This document shows positions 43,835 to 54,000 of a stretch of DNA of 64,000 nucleotides, one piece after another. The DNA is from Chitinophagaceae bacterium (GTDB lineage: Bacteria > Bacteroidota > Bacteroidia > Chitinophagales > Chitinophagaceae), in assembly GCA_019638595.1 (NCBI GenBank), contig JAHBTJ010000001.1, positions 248,001 through 312,000 of the forward strand, given 5' to 3'. The position numbers and the translations under genes are program-made. The notes beneath the pieces were generated by a model, which was given only the letters and a program-made list of their open reading frames with translations, did not search any database and was not told the origin of the DNA. How positions within the stretch are numbered: the first letter of the stretch is position 1; every line of letters begins with the position of its first letter.

Positions 43835-45850
43835 ATGAAAATTAAGTATATCATAATCGCAATAATATCCCTTCCATTCCTTACCGTTTCATCGTACGGT
43901 CAACGAAATGCGGTGGCATTTTTCGTATCGCCCGACGGAGACGACCTTAACCCGGGGACTAAATCCGCTCCTTTTCAAAGTCTCGAAAAAGCAAAAACAG
44001 CGGTAAGATTGCAGTTGCAGAGAACGCCCGGAAGATCAATTTCCGTTAATATAAAAGGCGGTATTTATTATTTAGATGCGCCGGTTATTTTTACTTCTGA
44101 AGATTCAGGGAAGGAAAATCATCCGGTGGTGTATAAGGCGGTTGATGGTGAGAAACCGGTTTTTACCGGTAGCCGCGAATTGAAAAACTGGCAGTTGCTT
44201 GATAATCCTGGAAAACTGGAAATGCTGTCTCCCGGGTTAAAAGGAAAGATTTATGTGTGTGATGTAAAAGCTGCCGGTATCAGTAATTTCGGAGATCCTA
44301 CGGAAATAGGAAAGCGGCCCGAATTGTTTTGCAACGGAGCGTTGCAAACGCTGGCGCGTTGGCCCAATACGGGGTTTGTAAATGCCGGGTTGGCAAAAGG
44401 AGAAACGGAATTGCCTGCAACCTATATCAAAAAGCACGGAACGGTGGAGGGAGTATTTGAGTATACAGATCAATTGCAGGATCGCTGGGCAGCAGAAAAG
44501 GACGTACGGCTGGGCGGCTACTGGTACTGGGATTGGAGTGACCAGTTCCAGAAAGTAGAAAAAATGGATACCCGGTTGAGGTTAATATATCTCGGTAAGC
44601 CGTATCATCATTACGGTTATAAAGACAGCCTCCGGTATTTTGGTGTGAACCTGTTCCGGGAAATAGATGTTCCCGGCGAATGGTATCTGGATCGTACAGA
44701 TGGGTTACTGTATTGGTTTCCACCCGAAGGAATTGCGCCGGGCAACGCAAAGGTTACGCTTTCTGTGTTTGACGCGCCTTTTATGGTTGAAATGAAAAAT
44801 TGCTCGAACCTTATTGTAGACGGGCTTGGTTTTGAGGAAGGAAGGGGAAGCGCCATTTCTGTTACCGAAGGAAGCAATTGCCTTGTTTCCAATTGCAGGA
44901 TAGAACGTTTTGGCAAAGATGGCATACATATTACGGGCGGCAGAGCGCATGGCATTTCAGGCAGCCTGCTTCGCACATTTGGTTGTGGCGGCATTAAAAT
45001 AAAAGGGGGCGATAGAAGAACGTTAGCGCCTGCCAATCATGTTATAGAAAATACCGTTGTCGAGCATTTCTCATTATTCAAACGAACCTATGAACCGGCC
45101 GTTCATATGGAAGGCTGTGGCATCAGCGTCAGGAACAATCGTTTCCGCTATTCTTCATCATCGGCTATGCGGTTTGAAGGGAATGATTTTATGGTGGAGT
45201 ATAATGAAGTCAGCCATGTGGTGAATGAATCCGACGACCAGGGAGCGGTAGATGCACATTACAATCCATCTTATCGGGGTAATGTGTTCCGCTATAACCG
45301 TTGGTCTGATATAAAGGGTGGCACGCTCCACGGCGCCGCAGGAATACGGCTTGACGATATGATTTCAGGTGTCACTATTTTCGGAAATGTTTTTGAACGA
45401 TGCGGAGCCGTGCATTTTGGCGGCGTACAAATACATGGGGGTAAAGATAACCTCGTTAGCAACAATCTCTTTTTCGATTGTCTTGCCGCATTCAGCTTCT
45501 CTCCCTGGGGCGAAAAACGCTGGATAGAACAATTGGAGTCTCCTGCTATTCAAAAGAAAATATACGAAGAGGTGGATATCCGTTCTGACCTCTATCAAAA
45601 CAAATACCCTGAACTGAAAAACATCCGGGAGAATGCAGATGTAAATACGGTTAAAGACAACCTTATCGTGGATTGTGAAAAGGATTTTATAAGAGATCAT
45701 GAAAAGCTGGAGAAAGAAAACAATATTTCTGTTCGGTCCGAAGGCAAAAGCATTGAATATTTCTGTTCGGATGAAGTGTTGAAAAAATACGGTTTAAAGC
45801 CCATCCCGCTTCAGAAAATCGGACCACACCATAATAAGTGGATAAAATAA
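43835..45850 (+). CDS. GH141-like right-handed beta-helix protein, exported
   Basis: A 671-aa protein with signal peptide (LTVSSYGQ). The start FFVSPDGDDLNPGTKSAPFQSLEKAKTAVR is characteristic of the parallel beta-helix enzymes related to GH141 (a family that includes an alpha-L-fucosidase of rhamnogalacturonan-II). A middle beta-sandwich (YWYWDWSDQFQKVEKMD, WYLDRTDGLLYWFPPEG) is followed by repeated helix turns: SNLIVDGLGFEEGRGSAISV, NCLVSNCRIERFGKDGIHITGG, HVIENTVVEHF, FGGVQIHGGKDNLVSNNLFFDC. Catalytic residues are not identified. A fucoside substrate is possible given the GH95 neighbours, but it is separated from that operon by a terminator. Confidence 0.75.
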   Translation: MKIKYIIIAIISLPFLTVSSYGQRNAVAFFVSPDGDDLNPGTKSAPFQSLEKAKTAVRLQLQRTPGRSISVNIKGGIYYLDAPVIFTSEDSGKENHPVVYKAVDGEKPVFTGSRELKNWQLLDNPGKLEMLSPGLKGKIYVCDVKAAGISNFGDPTEIGKRPELFCNGALQTLARWPNTGFVNAGLAKGETELPATYIKKHGTVEGVFEYTDQLQDRWAAEKDVRLGGYWYWDWSDQFQKVEKMDTRLRLIYLGKPYHHYGYKDSLRYFGVNLFREIDVPGEWYLDRTDGLLYWFPPEGIAPGNAKVTLSVFDAPFMVEMKNCSNLIVDGLGFEEGRGSAISVTEGSNCLVSNCRIERFGKDGIHITGGRAHGISGSLLRTFGCGGIKIKGGDRRTLAPANHVIENTVVEHFSLFKRTYEPAVHMEGCGISVRNNRFRYSSSSAMRFEGNDFMVEYNEVSHVVNESDDQGAVDAHYNPSYRGNVFRYNRWSDIKGGTLHGAAGIRLDDMISGVTIFGNVFERCGAVHFGGVQIHGGKDNLVSNNLFFDCLAAFSFSPWGEKRWIEQLESPAIQKKIYEEVDIRSDLYQNKYPELKNIRENADVNTVKDNLIVDCEKDFIRDHEKLEKENNISVRSEGKSIEYFCSDEVLKKYGLKPIPLQKIGPHHNKWIK

Positions 45851-45861
45851 GTGTCAATAAA

Positions 45862-46500
45862 ATGAGTGTCAAGAAACGATATATCATCCTGCTGGTAATA
45901 GCGGCAACAGTTGCTGTTATATATTTCTGTAATAAAAGAATAAACGATGCCGCTGAAGGGAAACTGTATTCCGATACCAGTGCGATCCCTTACAATAAAA
46001 CCGGTTTGTTGCTGGGAACGGGAAAATTTTTAAATAATGGGAGCGTAAATCCATACTATCGTTTCCGGATAGAGGCGGCAAGAGATCTTTTACGGTCAGG
46101 TAAAATAAAATTCCTCATTATCAGTGGCGATAACAGCCGGAAAGAATACGACGAGCCTTCTCTTATGCGCAGTGACCTGATAGATGCGGGTATAGACTCC
46201 ACCGTTATATTCCTCGATTATGCCGGGTTCAGGACTTTTGATTCTGTTATAAGAGCACGGGAAATTTTCGGACAGCAAACCTTAACCATTATATCGCAGC
46301 CCTTTCACAATCAAAGAGCCATTTTTATTGCCGCTAAAGAAGGTATGGAAGCGATAGGTTTCAATGCGGCAGATGTAAGCCGCTCTAAAGGACTTAAAGT
46401 GCAGTTGCGTGAAAAGCTGGCAAGGGTAAAAGTATTTGTAGATTACCTGTTGGGGCAAAAGCCGAAGTTCCTTGGACCGGAAGTAGACATTCCGGAGTAA
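45862..46500 (+). CDS. SanA/YdcF (DUF218) family inner-membrane protein
   Basis: A protein of 212 aa from ATG 45862 (MSVKKRYIILLVIAATVAVIY; an earlier ATG at 45838 overlaps the previous gene). One N-terminal membrane helix is followed by the DUF218 domain: GLLLGTGKFLNNGSVNPYYRFRIEAA, IKFLIISGDNSRKEYDEPSLMRSDLIDAGI, DYAGFRTFDSVIRAREIFG, and LTIISQPFHNQRAIFIAAKEGM. In E. coli the SanA relative is a vancomycin-sensitivity / envelope barrier protein. A 71-base-deleted copy of the 5' end lies 2.1 kb upstream. Confidence 0.9.
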   Translation: MSVKKRYIILLVIAATVAVIYFCNKRINDAAEGKLYSDTSAIPYNKTGLLLGTGKFLNNGSVNPYYRFRIEAARDLLRSGKIKFLIISGDNSRKEYDEPSLMRSDLIDAGIDSTVIFLDYAGFRTFDSVIRAREIFGQQTLTIISQPFHNQRAIFIAAKEGMEAIGFNAADVSRSKGLKVQLREKLARVKVFVDYLLGQKPKFLGPEVDIPE

Positions 46501-46688
46501 GTTTTTCGTCCGCTTTATCGAAAAGATCTCTCCTTTTTTAGTAATGAGGTCGCAGTATTTTGGTATGATCGTCCTTTCGACTGAGGCAATACGAATACTG
46601 TGGTTTAATCACTTTTATGCGAAGGAGAACTATTCTCACCGAAGGTAAATCTGCTGATTACCTGTACTGCAGTTCAAGACATATTGCT

Positions 46689-46935
46689 GTGCGAGGCGTC
46701 GTCGCCTCGCACGATTTTGTTGTCGCCTCCTGGCGACATGAAGATGGCCTCTCTCGCCATTATATTTGTTTTGAGCCGAAGCAAAGACCGCGGCGGTATC
46801 GCCAGGACGTGCATGGGGCGATGATCTTGTAGCATGTTTATGATGCAGGTTACCATTTGCACGAGTTCAGGTCTTTGCGGTCCCGCCAACAAACAGTATT
46901 GAATTAAACGCATATTGGGGTGGAACTCGTGCAAA
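46689..46935. repeat. REP-like hairpin cluster / small non-coding mobile-element candidate
   Basis: Three back-to-back perfect hairpins are seen. First, GTGCGAGGCG, loop TCGT, CGCCTCGCAC (46689-46712). Second, TGTCGCC, loop TCCT, GGCGACA (46721-46738). Third, ATGGC, 7-base loop, GCCAT (46744-46760). Then GCAAAGAC (46781) pairs with GTCTTTGC (46871), and a 13-base inverted repeat TTTGCACGAGTTC (46856-46868) / GAACTCGTGCAAA (46923-46935) closes the segment. GC content is higher than the flanks. The form resembles REP sequences or a MITE; no RAYT transposase is nearby. It may also be a structured RNA. Confidence 0.5.
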
Positions 46936-46998
46936 GGGGATCCCTTATTATATTATAAAACTATCTCCCGGGTAACAAAAACTTAATCTTAATAACAT

Positions 46999-47141
46999 AT
47001 AGTGTTAATAAACAAGGTTTAATATTGCTAAACAATTCGTTTTTAAGTCCATTCAAGCAAAAAAACAAATTTGTGGATAACTTTTTGCGACCAAAAGGTA
47101 TTAGTAATAGTAAACTTTGTTTATTATTACTAAATAATTCG
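46999..47141 (+). promoter_or_regulatory. Two related dyads upstream of the shortened SusC gene
   Basis: The right element has arms TTAGTAATAGTAAAC (47101-47115) and GTTTATTATTACTAA (47119-47133) around TTT, 14 of 15 pairs, the mismatch being a G-T. It is followed by TTACTAAATAATTCG (47127-47141). About 102 bases upstream, TTGCTAAACAATTCG (47025-47039) follows a degraded dyad of the same kind. The duplicated block suggests operators or a leader-RNA structure. The sequence is AT-rich, so chance pairing is partly possible. Confidence 0.45.
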
Positions 47142-47241
47142 GGATATCATAAAACGTTTATTAACGGTAAGGAGATGGTTCCCGAACAAGCTGATACTGA
47201 GAAACGCCACTAAGATTAAAGTAAACCAAGAAACAACAATT

Positions 47242-49653
47242 ATGAGATTATTACCTAAACCTGCTGGGAGAGCTTTGTTTTTTCTGCTCGTGTCTTTGGG
47301 CATCACGATGGGTTTATGGGCGCAGGATTCTTTGAGGGTGGACAGCATGATCTTATCCAACCGGGGCGGGCTTGAGAACATCTTACAGGGAAGCGTAGCC
47401 GGGTTAAGGGTAAAAAGCTGGTCGGGCACGGCTGGCGCTCAATCCACACTTAATCTTCGCGGGCTAAGCCTCGATCCTACCGATCAATCCACCATGCCTC
47501 TTATCCTCATCAACGGGGTTCCCATTATTGCCAGTCCTTCAAACGTAACAGGTATTAATCCGCTTAGTTATTATTCGCCAGAACAGGTAGAGCGCATTGA
47601 AGTGATCAAAGACATTGACCGCCTGGCGGCTTATGGAGTGCAGGCGCCTAACGGAGCGCTCAATATTATTATGAAGGAGGGGGAAGCCGGCTCGATCCAT
47701 GTGCGCGGCAGCGCTTTTGCAGGGGTCAATTTCCTGCAGAATATGGACTACCATAAAGATGCTTTCTACAATTTTAATACGCGTGCCCGCAGGGAAGTAT
47801 ATGGCAGCGGGTCTATGGTTCATGAACAAAATTTGCTGGTGGATGGCGCGGGCACTTACGGTTCTTACCTGTTTGGATTAACCAATCACCAGGATAAAGG
47901 TATCATACAAAATACGGGGTTTGGACGCCAGTCCTTGTTCCTGAACGCGAAATATAATATTACAGAAAAATTTTCAGCGCATTTCTACAATAACCTGGCG
48001 TTGGTAAACCGTAACGGGCGTTATGCCGGTGAATACAGCCGGGATATTACCCTGCCTGTTGTTGCCGACGAAACCTTTTTTATGGACAAGAACCGGAACA
48101 TCGGTATCATTTCATCCATGGGGCTTACCTACCAGTTCAGTCCCGGTTTCAAGGTAAGCTCTGTTGCCGGCTTGTCGTATGAAGGCGCCAGCCGCGATGC
48201 ATATATTCCTTCAAACGTGCTCGAGGGAAGTATTTATGCATCCAGTGTGGCTTATAAACGGCAACTGATCACATTGAATACCTCTTTAAATTATTTGCAC
48301 GATTTTTCGGACGCGCTGAAGCTGGATATGACGATTGGCAACGAGATCAGGAGCACGGATGACAGGCTGACCTCGGTGAACGGGGCACGCAGCATGGAAG
48401 ATGGCGGATCGAATTATGTAAAGGTGGTGACAGGATATAATGCCAACCAGGTGAATGCACTGTCGGATCATGAACGGGAAAAGCTGCTGTCCTTTTACGG
48501 CACCTGGAAATGGAAGTATAAAAAAGACCTTGGTGTGAACATGGTGCTTCGTGCCGACGGAAGCTCACTGTACGAAAATAAGTGGGCGTTATATCCTGCA
48601 TTGGGCATCCATTACGACCTGGAAAATGCGCTGAAGCTACCGGTAAAAGTAAATGCGTCCATCGGGAAAACAGGCGTGTTGAGCAGACCGGAAGTTTACC
48701 GGGGAGCGCTGGATGCTTATGGAGATTATTATGGAGGAAATTACCTGGGGGTGGGGCAGCTTTATCCTGCCTTTGGCGCTGCGAAGAGCGTTGGGGTTAC
48801 CCAGGTAGATCTGGGATTGTCTGTAGCTATACTTCCCTCGCTCCATCTTTCTGTTGATTATTTTAATAAAACCTACCGCAATTTCACCTACCAGAGATTC
48901 CTGCCCAATATCAGCGGCATTAACTATGAATACGAAACCGGCGGAGCCCTGGGTTTGTCCGGGTTTGAATTTGCGCTGGACGCAAAATGGATACAAACCA
49001 ACCGTTTTAGCTGGACGAGTAACCTGAACATCGCGTTCCACCGCAATAAAGTAAAAGAGCTGCCCGGCGATATTGAAAATACCAGCCTCGCGTACCTGGG
49101 GGCGCTTTCAAAGGGAGCTGCTGTAACCTCCCTGATCGCGTATGAAGGTAAGCAGCCAAAAGTTATAGGGAACAGTGAGCCCAATGCTTTTGGAGGTTTC
49201 AGTAATACATTCAGGTACGGGAATATATCCGCCACCATGGTGTGGACCTATGCCTGGGGATCGAACATTATAGCGGAATCTTTCAGCAGCAGGTATTATG
49301 CAGACAGGGTAGGAAACGAATTCCCGTTGAAGAACGCGGAAACGCCCTATTACCTGGCAGGAACGGATGCGGACGGCCGCACGATTTACCAGGGTATCAG
49401 GACCGTTGAAGACGGAAGCTTTGTAAGGCTGAGCAGGGCCGCTGTTTCCTGGCATTTGAGCTCGGCATCTAAAAAGCTGGCACAGTTGAGCGACCTGGAA
49501 GTATTTGTGCGGGGCGATAACCTGCTTATCCTTTCCAGGTACAGCGGCATTAACGCAGAGGAAAATATTACCGGTTCCCGCAGGTATGATCTGAGTTATA
49601 CAGGAACACCCCTGCCATCTTCCGTTGCGCTTGGGGTAAAACTGGTTTTTTAA
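47242..49653 (+). CDS. Shortened SusC-like TonB-dependent receptor without N-terminal extension
   Basis: An 803-aa SusC relative with signal peptide (FLLVSLGITMGLWAQ). It enters the plug almost directly: NILQGSVAGLRVKSWSGTAG, TMPLILINGVPIIA and EVIKDIDRLAAYGVQAPNGAL, which match the SusC plug motifs. It lacks the carboxypeptidase-regulatory-like domain and the VVVGYG/TonB-box region found in full-length SusC (about 1020-1040 aa here). The barrel ends SSVALGVKLVF with terminal Phe. With no visible TonB box, energy coupling is doubtful; it may depend on another receptor or act as a passive channel. It is paired with the short SusD 3 bases downstream. Confidence 0.85.
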   Translation: MRLLPKPAGRALFFLLVSLGITMGLWAQDSLRVDSMILSNRGGLENILQGSVAGLRVKSWSGTAGAQSTLNLRGLSLDPTDQSTMPLILINGVPIIASPSNVTGINPLSYYSPEQVERIEVIKDIDRLAAYGVQAPNGALNIIMKEGEAGSIHVRGSAFAGVNFLQNMDYHKDAFYNFNTRARREVYGSGSMVHEQNLLVDGAGTYGSYLFGLTNHQDKGIIQNTGFGRQSLFLNAKYNITEKFSAHFYNNLALVNRNGRYAGEYSRDITLPVVADETFFMDKNRNIGIISSMGLTYQFSPGFKVSSVAGLSYEGASRDAYIPSNVLEGSIYASSVAYKRQLITLNTSLNYLHDFSDALKLDMTIGNEIRSTDDRLTSVNGARSMEDGGSNYVKVVTGYNANQVNALSDHEREKLLSFYGTWKWKYKKDLGVNMVLRADGSSLYENKWALYPALGIHYDLENALKLPVKVNASIGKTGVLSRPEVYRGALDAYGDYYGGNYLGVGQLYPAFGAAKSVGVTQVDLGLSVAILPSLHLSVDYFNKTYRNFTYQRFLPNISGINYEYETGGALGLSGFEFALDAKWIQTNRFSWTSNLNIAFHRNKVKELPGDIENTSLAYLGALSKGAAVTSLIAYEGKQPKVIGNSEPNAFGGFSNTFRYGNISATMVWTYAWGSNIIAESFSSRYYADRVGNEFPLKNAETPYYLAGTDADGRTIYQGIRTVEDGSFVRLSRAAVSWHLSSASKKLAQLSDLEVFVRGDNLLILSRYSGINAEENITGSRRYDLSYTGTPLPSSVALGVKLVF

Positions 49654-49656
49654 GAA

Positions 49657-50970
49657 ATGATGATGAAAAAAATGAACAATATGAAATGTTGGAAGTTCAT
49701 ACCAATCGCATCAGTGATCCTTCTTTTTTCGTGCAGCAAGTCACTCACGGTTGACCAGGAAAACAGAACGGTTGAGGAAGGATATTACAATTCGGCTCAG
49801 CGCATCCAGCAGGCGGTTATTGGAGGATATGCGGACCTGAGGAGGGCGTTGCTGGCCAATTATGCCTGGATGATGTATGGTGAAGCACGGGCGGGAGATC
49901 TGAGCGTTACTGTTCCTTACCAGGAAATGGTGCTGAACCAGGAACTGACCGCGGACAACCGTTATGTAACGCAGCTTACCGACTGGGGATATTTTTATGA
50001 TGTTATTAAAGATGCCAACGATGTGCTGGATATTATAGCTGCGGCGGATGAAGAAGCGTTAAGTGCCTATCAGCGTAATTTATTCAAAGGCGAAGCGCTG
50101 GCGCTCAAGTCAATTACCTATTTCTATTTGGCCCGTATATGGGGCGCCGTTCCGTCTGCCGAAAAAAATAATTTTGGGAACCGCCTGAGCAGCGAAGAAG
50201 CGATCACCCAGGCGGCAGCGTGGGCAGCCGAGGCCAAAGCGCTGCTGCCCTGGATACTGCTCAACGACGATGGTATTGAAAGCGCCGCTTTAACGGCGGT
50301 AAGGTTTAACAAAACAGCCGTTACCTTACTCCTTGCCCAGGAACAATTGTGGTTGGATAAGGGGCAAAATGCCTACGACCTGCTGGGCAATTCGTTTACA
50401 GCCGCTACCGCCGACAGCCTGTCCGGCTTTGGTTTGTCTAATGGAAAAGACAGGCGTACCGATATTCCCGAAACTCCGCTGAACGGCAGCGTTGTGCGTA
50501 TGCCTTTAGACAGGTTGAATGCCATTTATCCAACAGGCGATGCACGCCGTGGAACCATGTTTAATATTTCAGCAAGCGAAAACATGGCCACGCTGATCGT
50601 AAAAGATGCCACTGTATTAGAACTGTTACCGCAGCGCGAGATCAACCTGCTTTTTGCAGAGGCTGCCTGGCGGTCGGGACATCTTGATGCAGCCAAAGAA
50701 TATTTGACCGGTGCTGCTGCAGGCGCAACGGAAGATTACAGCACATTAACGGAAGAAACATTCGGAGCAGCCCTCCTGCTTGAACGGCAACGCCTTTTGG
50801 TGGGAACGGGGCAGCGTTTTTTTGACCTGATAAGATTTGATGAAGTGAGCTCATATATTCCCGCTTTTACTGAAGCTGATGTAGAAAAGGGCGCCGCCTA
50901 TTGGCCGCTTTCGGCAAACAGCATAAAGGGGAATTCATGGAGCCAGAACGATTTTTGGTCGCATCCTTAA
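49657..50970 (+). CDS. SusD/RagB-like lipoprotein, short form
   Basis: A 437-aa lipoprotein (lipobox VILLFSC) with the SusD helical core: SKSLTVDQENRTVEEGYYNSAQRIQQAVIGGY (in pieces), FKGEALALKSITYFYLARIWGAVPSAE, ELLPQREINLLFAEAAW and LLERQRLLVGTGQRFFDLIRFDEV. It is shorter than typical SusD (about 500 aa); the expected terminal LYPIP-N-x-N-P block is altered to YWPLSANSIKGNSW. It starts 3 bases after the shortened SusC. It is a glycan-binding lid on the cell surface by family. Confidence 0.9.
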   Translation: MMMKKMNNMKCWKFIPIASVILLFSCSKSLTVDQENRTVEEGYYNSAQRIQQAVIGGYADLRRALLANYAWMMYGEARAGDLSVTVPYQEMVLNQELTADNRYVTQLTDWGYFYDVIKDANDVLDIIAAADEEALSAYQRNLFKGEALALKSITYFYLARIWGAVPSAEKNNFGNRLSSEEAITQAAAWAAEAKALLPWILLNDDGIESAALTAVRFNKTAVTLLLAQEQLWLDKGQNAYDLLGNSFTAATADSLSGFGLSNGKDRRTDIPETPLNGSVVRMPLDRLNAIYPTGDARRGTMFNISASENMATLIVKDATVLELLPQREINLLFAEAAWRSGHLDAAKEYLTGAAAGATEDYSTLTEETFGAALLLERQRLLVGTGQRFFDLIRFDEVSSYIPAFTEADVEKGAAYWPLSANSIKGNSWSQNDFWSHP

Positions 50971-51008
50971 TGGGTTTATAAAAAGTTGAATCGAAAAAAA
51001 CAAATTGA

Positions 51009-54000
51009 ATGAAGGCATTAATGAAAGGAGTTTGTTTCCTTTTCGCAGTACTGATGATTTCCGTATCGGGGAATGCTCAATCGGTAATGACCGGTAAAGT
51101 AAACGATCTTAATGGCAGACCGGTGGTTGGAGCCTCGGTGGCGATAAAGGGAAAAAATACGGGCACAACCACAGATGCCGGAGGAGTTTTCCGGTTGCGG
51201 CTCAGTGCGGGAGATACGCTGCTTTGCAGCTCTGTGGGTTTCGAGCCCCGCCAGGTTGTGTTCAGGAAAGCTTCCGATCTTACGATCAGGCTTAGTGACG
51301 ACAATAAAACCCTGAGTGATGTAGTGGTTACCGGGTATAAAAGTCAGATCAAACAGGAAATTACCGGCTCTGTTTCCACCCTTAAAATGGACAAGATAAC
51401 AGAAGGTCAGGCGGCGGAATCTTTCGGTTCCTTATTGCAGGGTAAAATAGCGGGCGTGAATATCCAGTTGAATTCCGGAGAGCCCGGAGCTACTCCTGTT
51501 ATTATTATAAGAGGACTGGCAGCAGTTACCCGTGGCGATGCTTCCGCCATTTCGGAGCCGTTGTATGTGATTGACGGAGTGCCTATCATTTCAAAGATGA
51601 GCAGTGATTTTGCTATTACCAGCACCAACGTGCTGGCAGACCTTAATCCAAGCGATATTGAAGACCTCGTGGTATTAAAAGACGCATCAGCGGCAGCCAT
51701 TTACGGTTCCAGGGCCGCGAACGGGGTGATCCTGATCACTACAAAAAAAGGAAAAAGAGGTAAGCCCCAGATCAATCTCAATATTCGCACAGGGGTCAAT
51801 TTTGTTCCGCAATTGCAGGATGTTGCGGGAGGTGCCAAAGAGCGGGAGCAGGTAAAACGCCTGTACGATCTGTACGCTCCCTACGGAGTATCTATGCCTG
51901 CCATGTATACCGATGTAACCAATCCATTTTATAACAATTCATCCGACTGGCAGGGTTACATGTACAGAACATCGCTTACGCAGGATTACAACGGTTCCAT
52001 CCGGGGGGCGGGCGATTTTGGGCAGTACAGTATCAGCATGGGGTATATGGATAGTAAAGGGATCCTGTTCAATACGGGATTTAAACGGTACAGCATTATG
52101 GCCAATACCAGCTTTAACGCCCTGAAAAATGCCCTGATCATCAATAACACCCTGGCTATTTCCCGTACAGACCAAAACAGGAATCCAGGTGCGCTTTCCA
52201 CCAATAATTCTACTTTGCTGCCCCTGCCCAATAATCCGCTCGTAAAAGGCGCGGAGGTTTACCAGCCGGGTAATTATTCTGCCCTCAATGACCGGATACG
52301 CTTCAGCTCTGAGGCTACATTGAATATTGTAAAGAACCTGAGTTATAAAGCCAGCTTAAGCCTTGAGTACCTGCGGAGCATGGCAGATTCTTTGGTTGAA
52401 TCAAGGAGAACCCTTAGAGCGTATAACAAAAGCGCTATCGGTGAAAATCAAAACGTACTTTTCCAGAACACCCTCACCTATACGCCAAAGTTTGGAGACG
52501 GGCACAGCTTGAGTGTGTTATTAGGGCAAAGCATGGAGAGAACAGAAGCGAAAATAACCACGGTGAACAGTGTTAGCGCTGCGCCCACCCTGTCGCAAAC
52601 GGTTAACTGGCCAAAGGGCAACAGCATTGGCTCCAGCAACTATACCGCCAGTAGCATGATGTCTTATTTCAGCAGGATAGATTATTCCTTCCAGCAAAAA
52701 TACCTGTTGGGCGCTTCCATCCGTACCGACGGATCCTCCAAGTTCGGAAAAGCGAACCGCTGGGGTGTATTCCCCTCTGTTTCGGCTGGCTGGAACTTCC
52801 ATAAGGAAGACCTTTTTTCTAATGCAGACTGGTTAACGAGCGGCAAGATACGTGGCAGTTACGGAATGTCCGGAACCACCTGGGATAATAACTATCTCGC
52901 CCTCGGTGTAATGGATGGGGGAAGCCTGGACCAGTATAGTTCCTTACTCCAGATTTCTTATGGCGGAGTATCCGGTTTTACACCTACCTGGTTTAACGGC
53001 TTTAAGAACGATAACCTTACTTGGGTAAAAACAACCATGGGCAATATAGGCTTAGACCTGAGCTTATTTGGAGGGAAAGTAGAAGTAATTGTAGACGCGT
53101 ATGAAAAATTAACGAAGGGCTTGCTGTTATCCACTTCGCTCCCCACTACTTCGGGGTATAACGAAGTGTACCGCAACGCGGCGGATGTGCTTAACCGCGG
53201 GTTGGAATTTACGGTGAGCACCAACCTGAGATTTGGTAGTAATTTTTCCTGGAACACCAACCTGAACTTTGCCTATAATAAAAACAGGGTGATCAGGCTG
53301 CCTGACGGCAATGCCGATATTGTTAAAATAGGCGTCTCCGGACAGGATTTTGGATCTATTGTACGTACAGGGGCTCCGCTGAACGGCTTTTTCTTCTATG
53401 AATCGCAGGGTATTTACCAGGCGGAAAACCAGATACCGGTAGATCCCAAAACGGGGAAAAAGCTGGTTGGGCTGCAAAACAAAACCCTGCAGGTGGGAGA
53501 CCGTAATTTCAAGGATCAGAATGGTGATTACAAAATAGATGTTGCAGACCGTATTTATGCGGGAGATCCTAATTCAAAATGGACGGGAGGATGGACGAAC
53601 GATTTCATCTATAAAGGATTTAGCCTGAACCTGGTGTCAACTTTTGTTATAGGCAGGAGCATTGTGAATACTGTACTGCTTGAACGACTCAAGTTGGGTA
53701 AGGATTTTGCAGGTGGTTCCTCCTTACCAAACTTCGATAATTATTCCATCTGGGAAAAGAGCGGGGATAACGCCAGGTACCCTACGTTGAACCCCTGGGG
53801 CGATGCTTCGCAAATTGTTAAGTATGATTCCGAGTATATAGAGGACGGTTCTTATTTCAAGATCAAATCCCTGACTTTGTCTTACAACTTTACTAAGAAG
53901 GAAATACCGCGTCTTCCTTTTGAAAGGATGCGGGTGTATTGCACGGCGGATAACCTGGTTACTTTCCAGAAATATAGCGGGCCGGATGCAGAGCTGGTTA

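Larger units (their letters stand above)
46501..47241. other. Gene-free 741-base region
   Basis: No ORF here looks real. The left half (46501-46680) shows nothing. The middle (46689-46935) holds a cluster of hairpins and inverted repeats. The right half (from about 46980) is AT-rich and contains two related dyad elements upstream of the SusC start at 47242. The two structured parts are entered separately. Confidence 0.6.

Noticed and set aside
46689-46935. Retron msr/msd or toxin-antitoxin RNA
   Set aside because: The hairpin cluster fits in form, but no reverse transcriptase or toxin gene is near.
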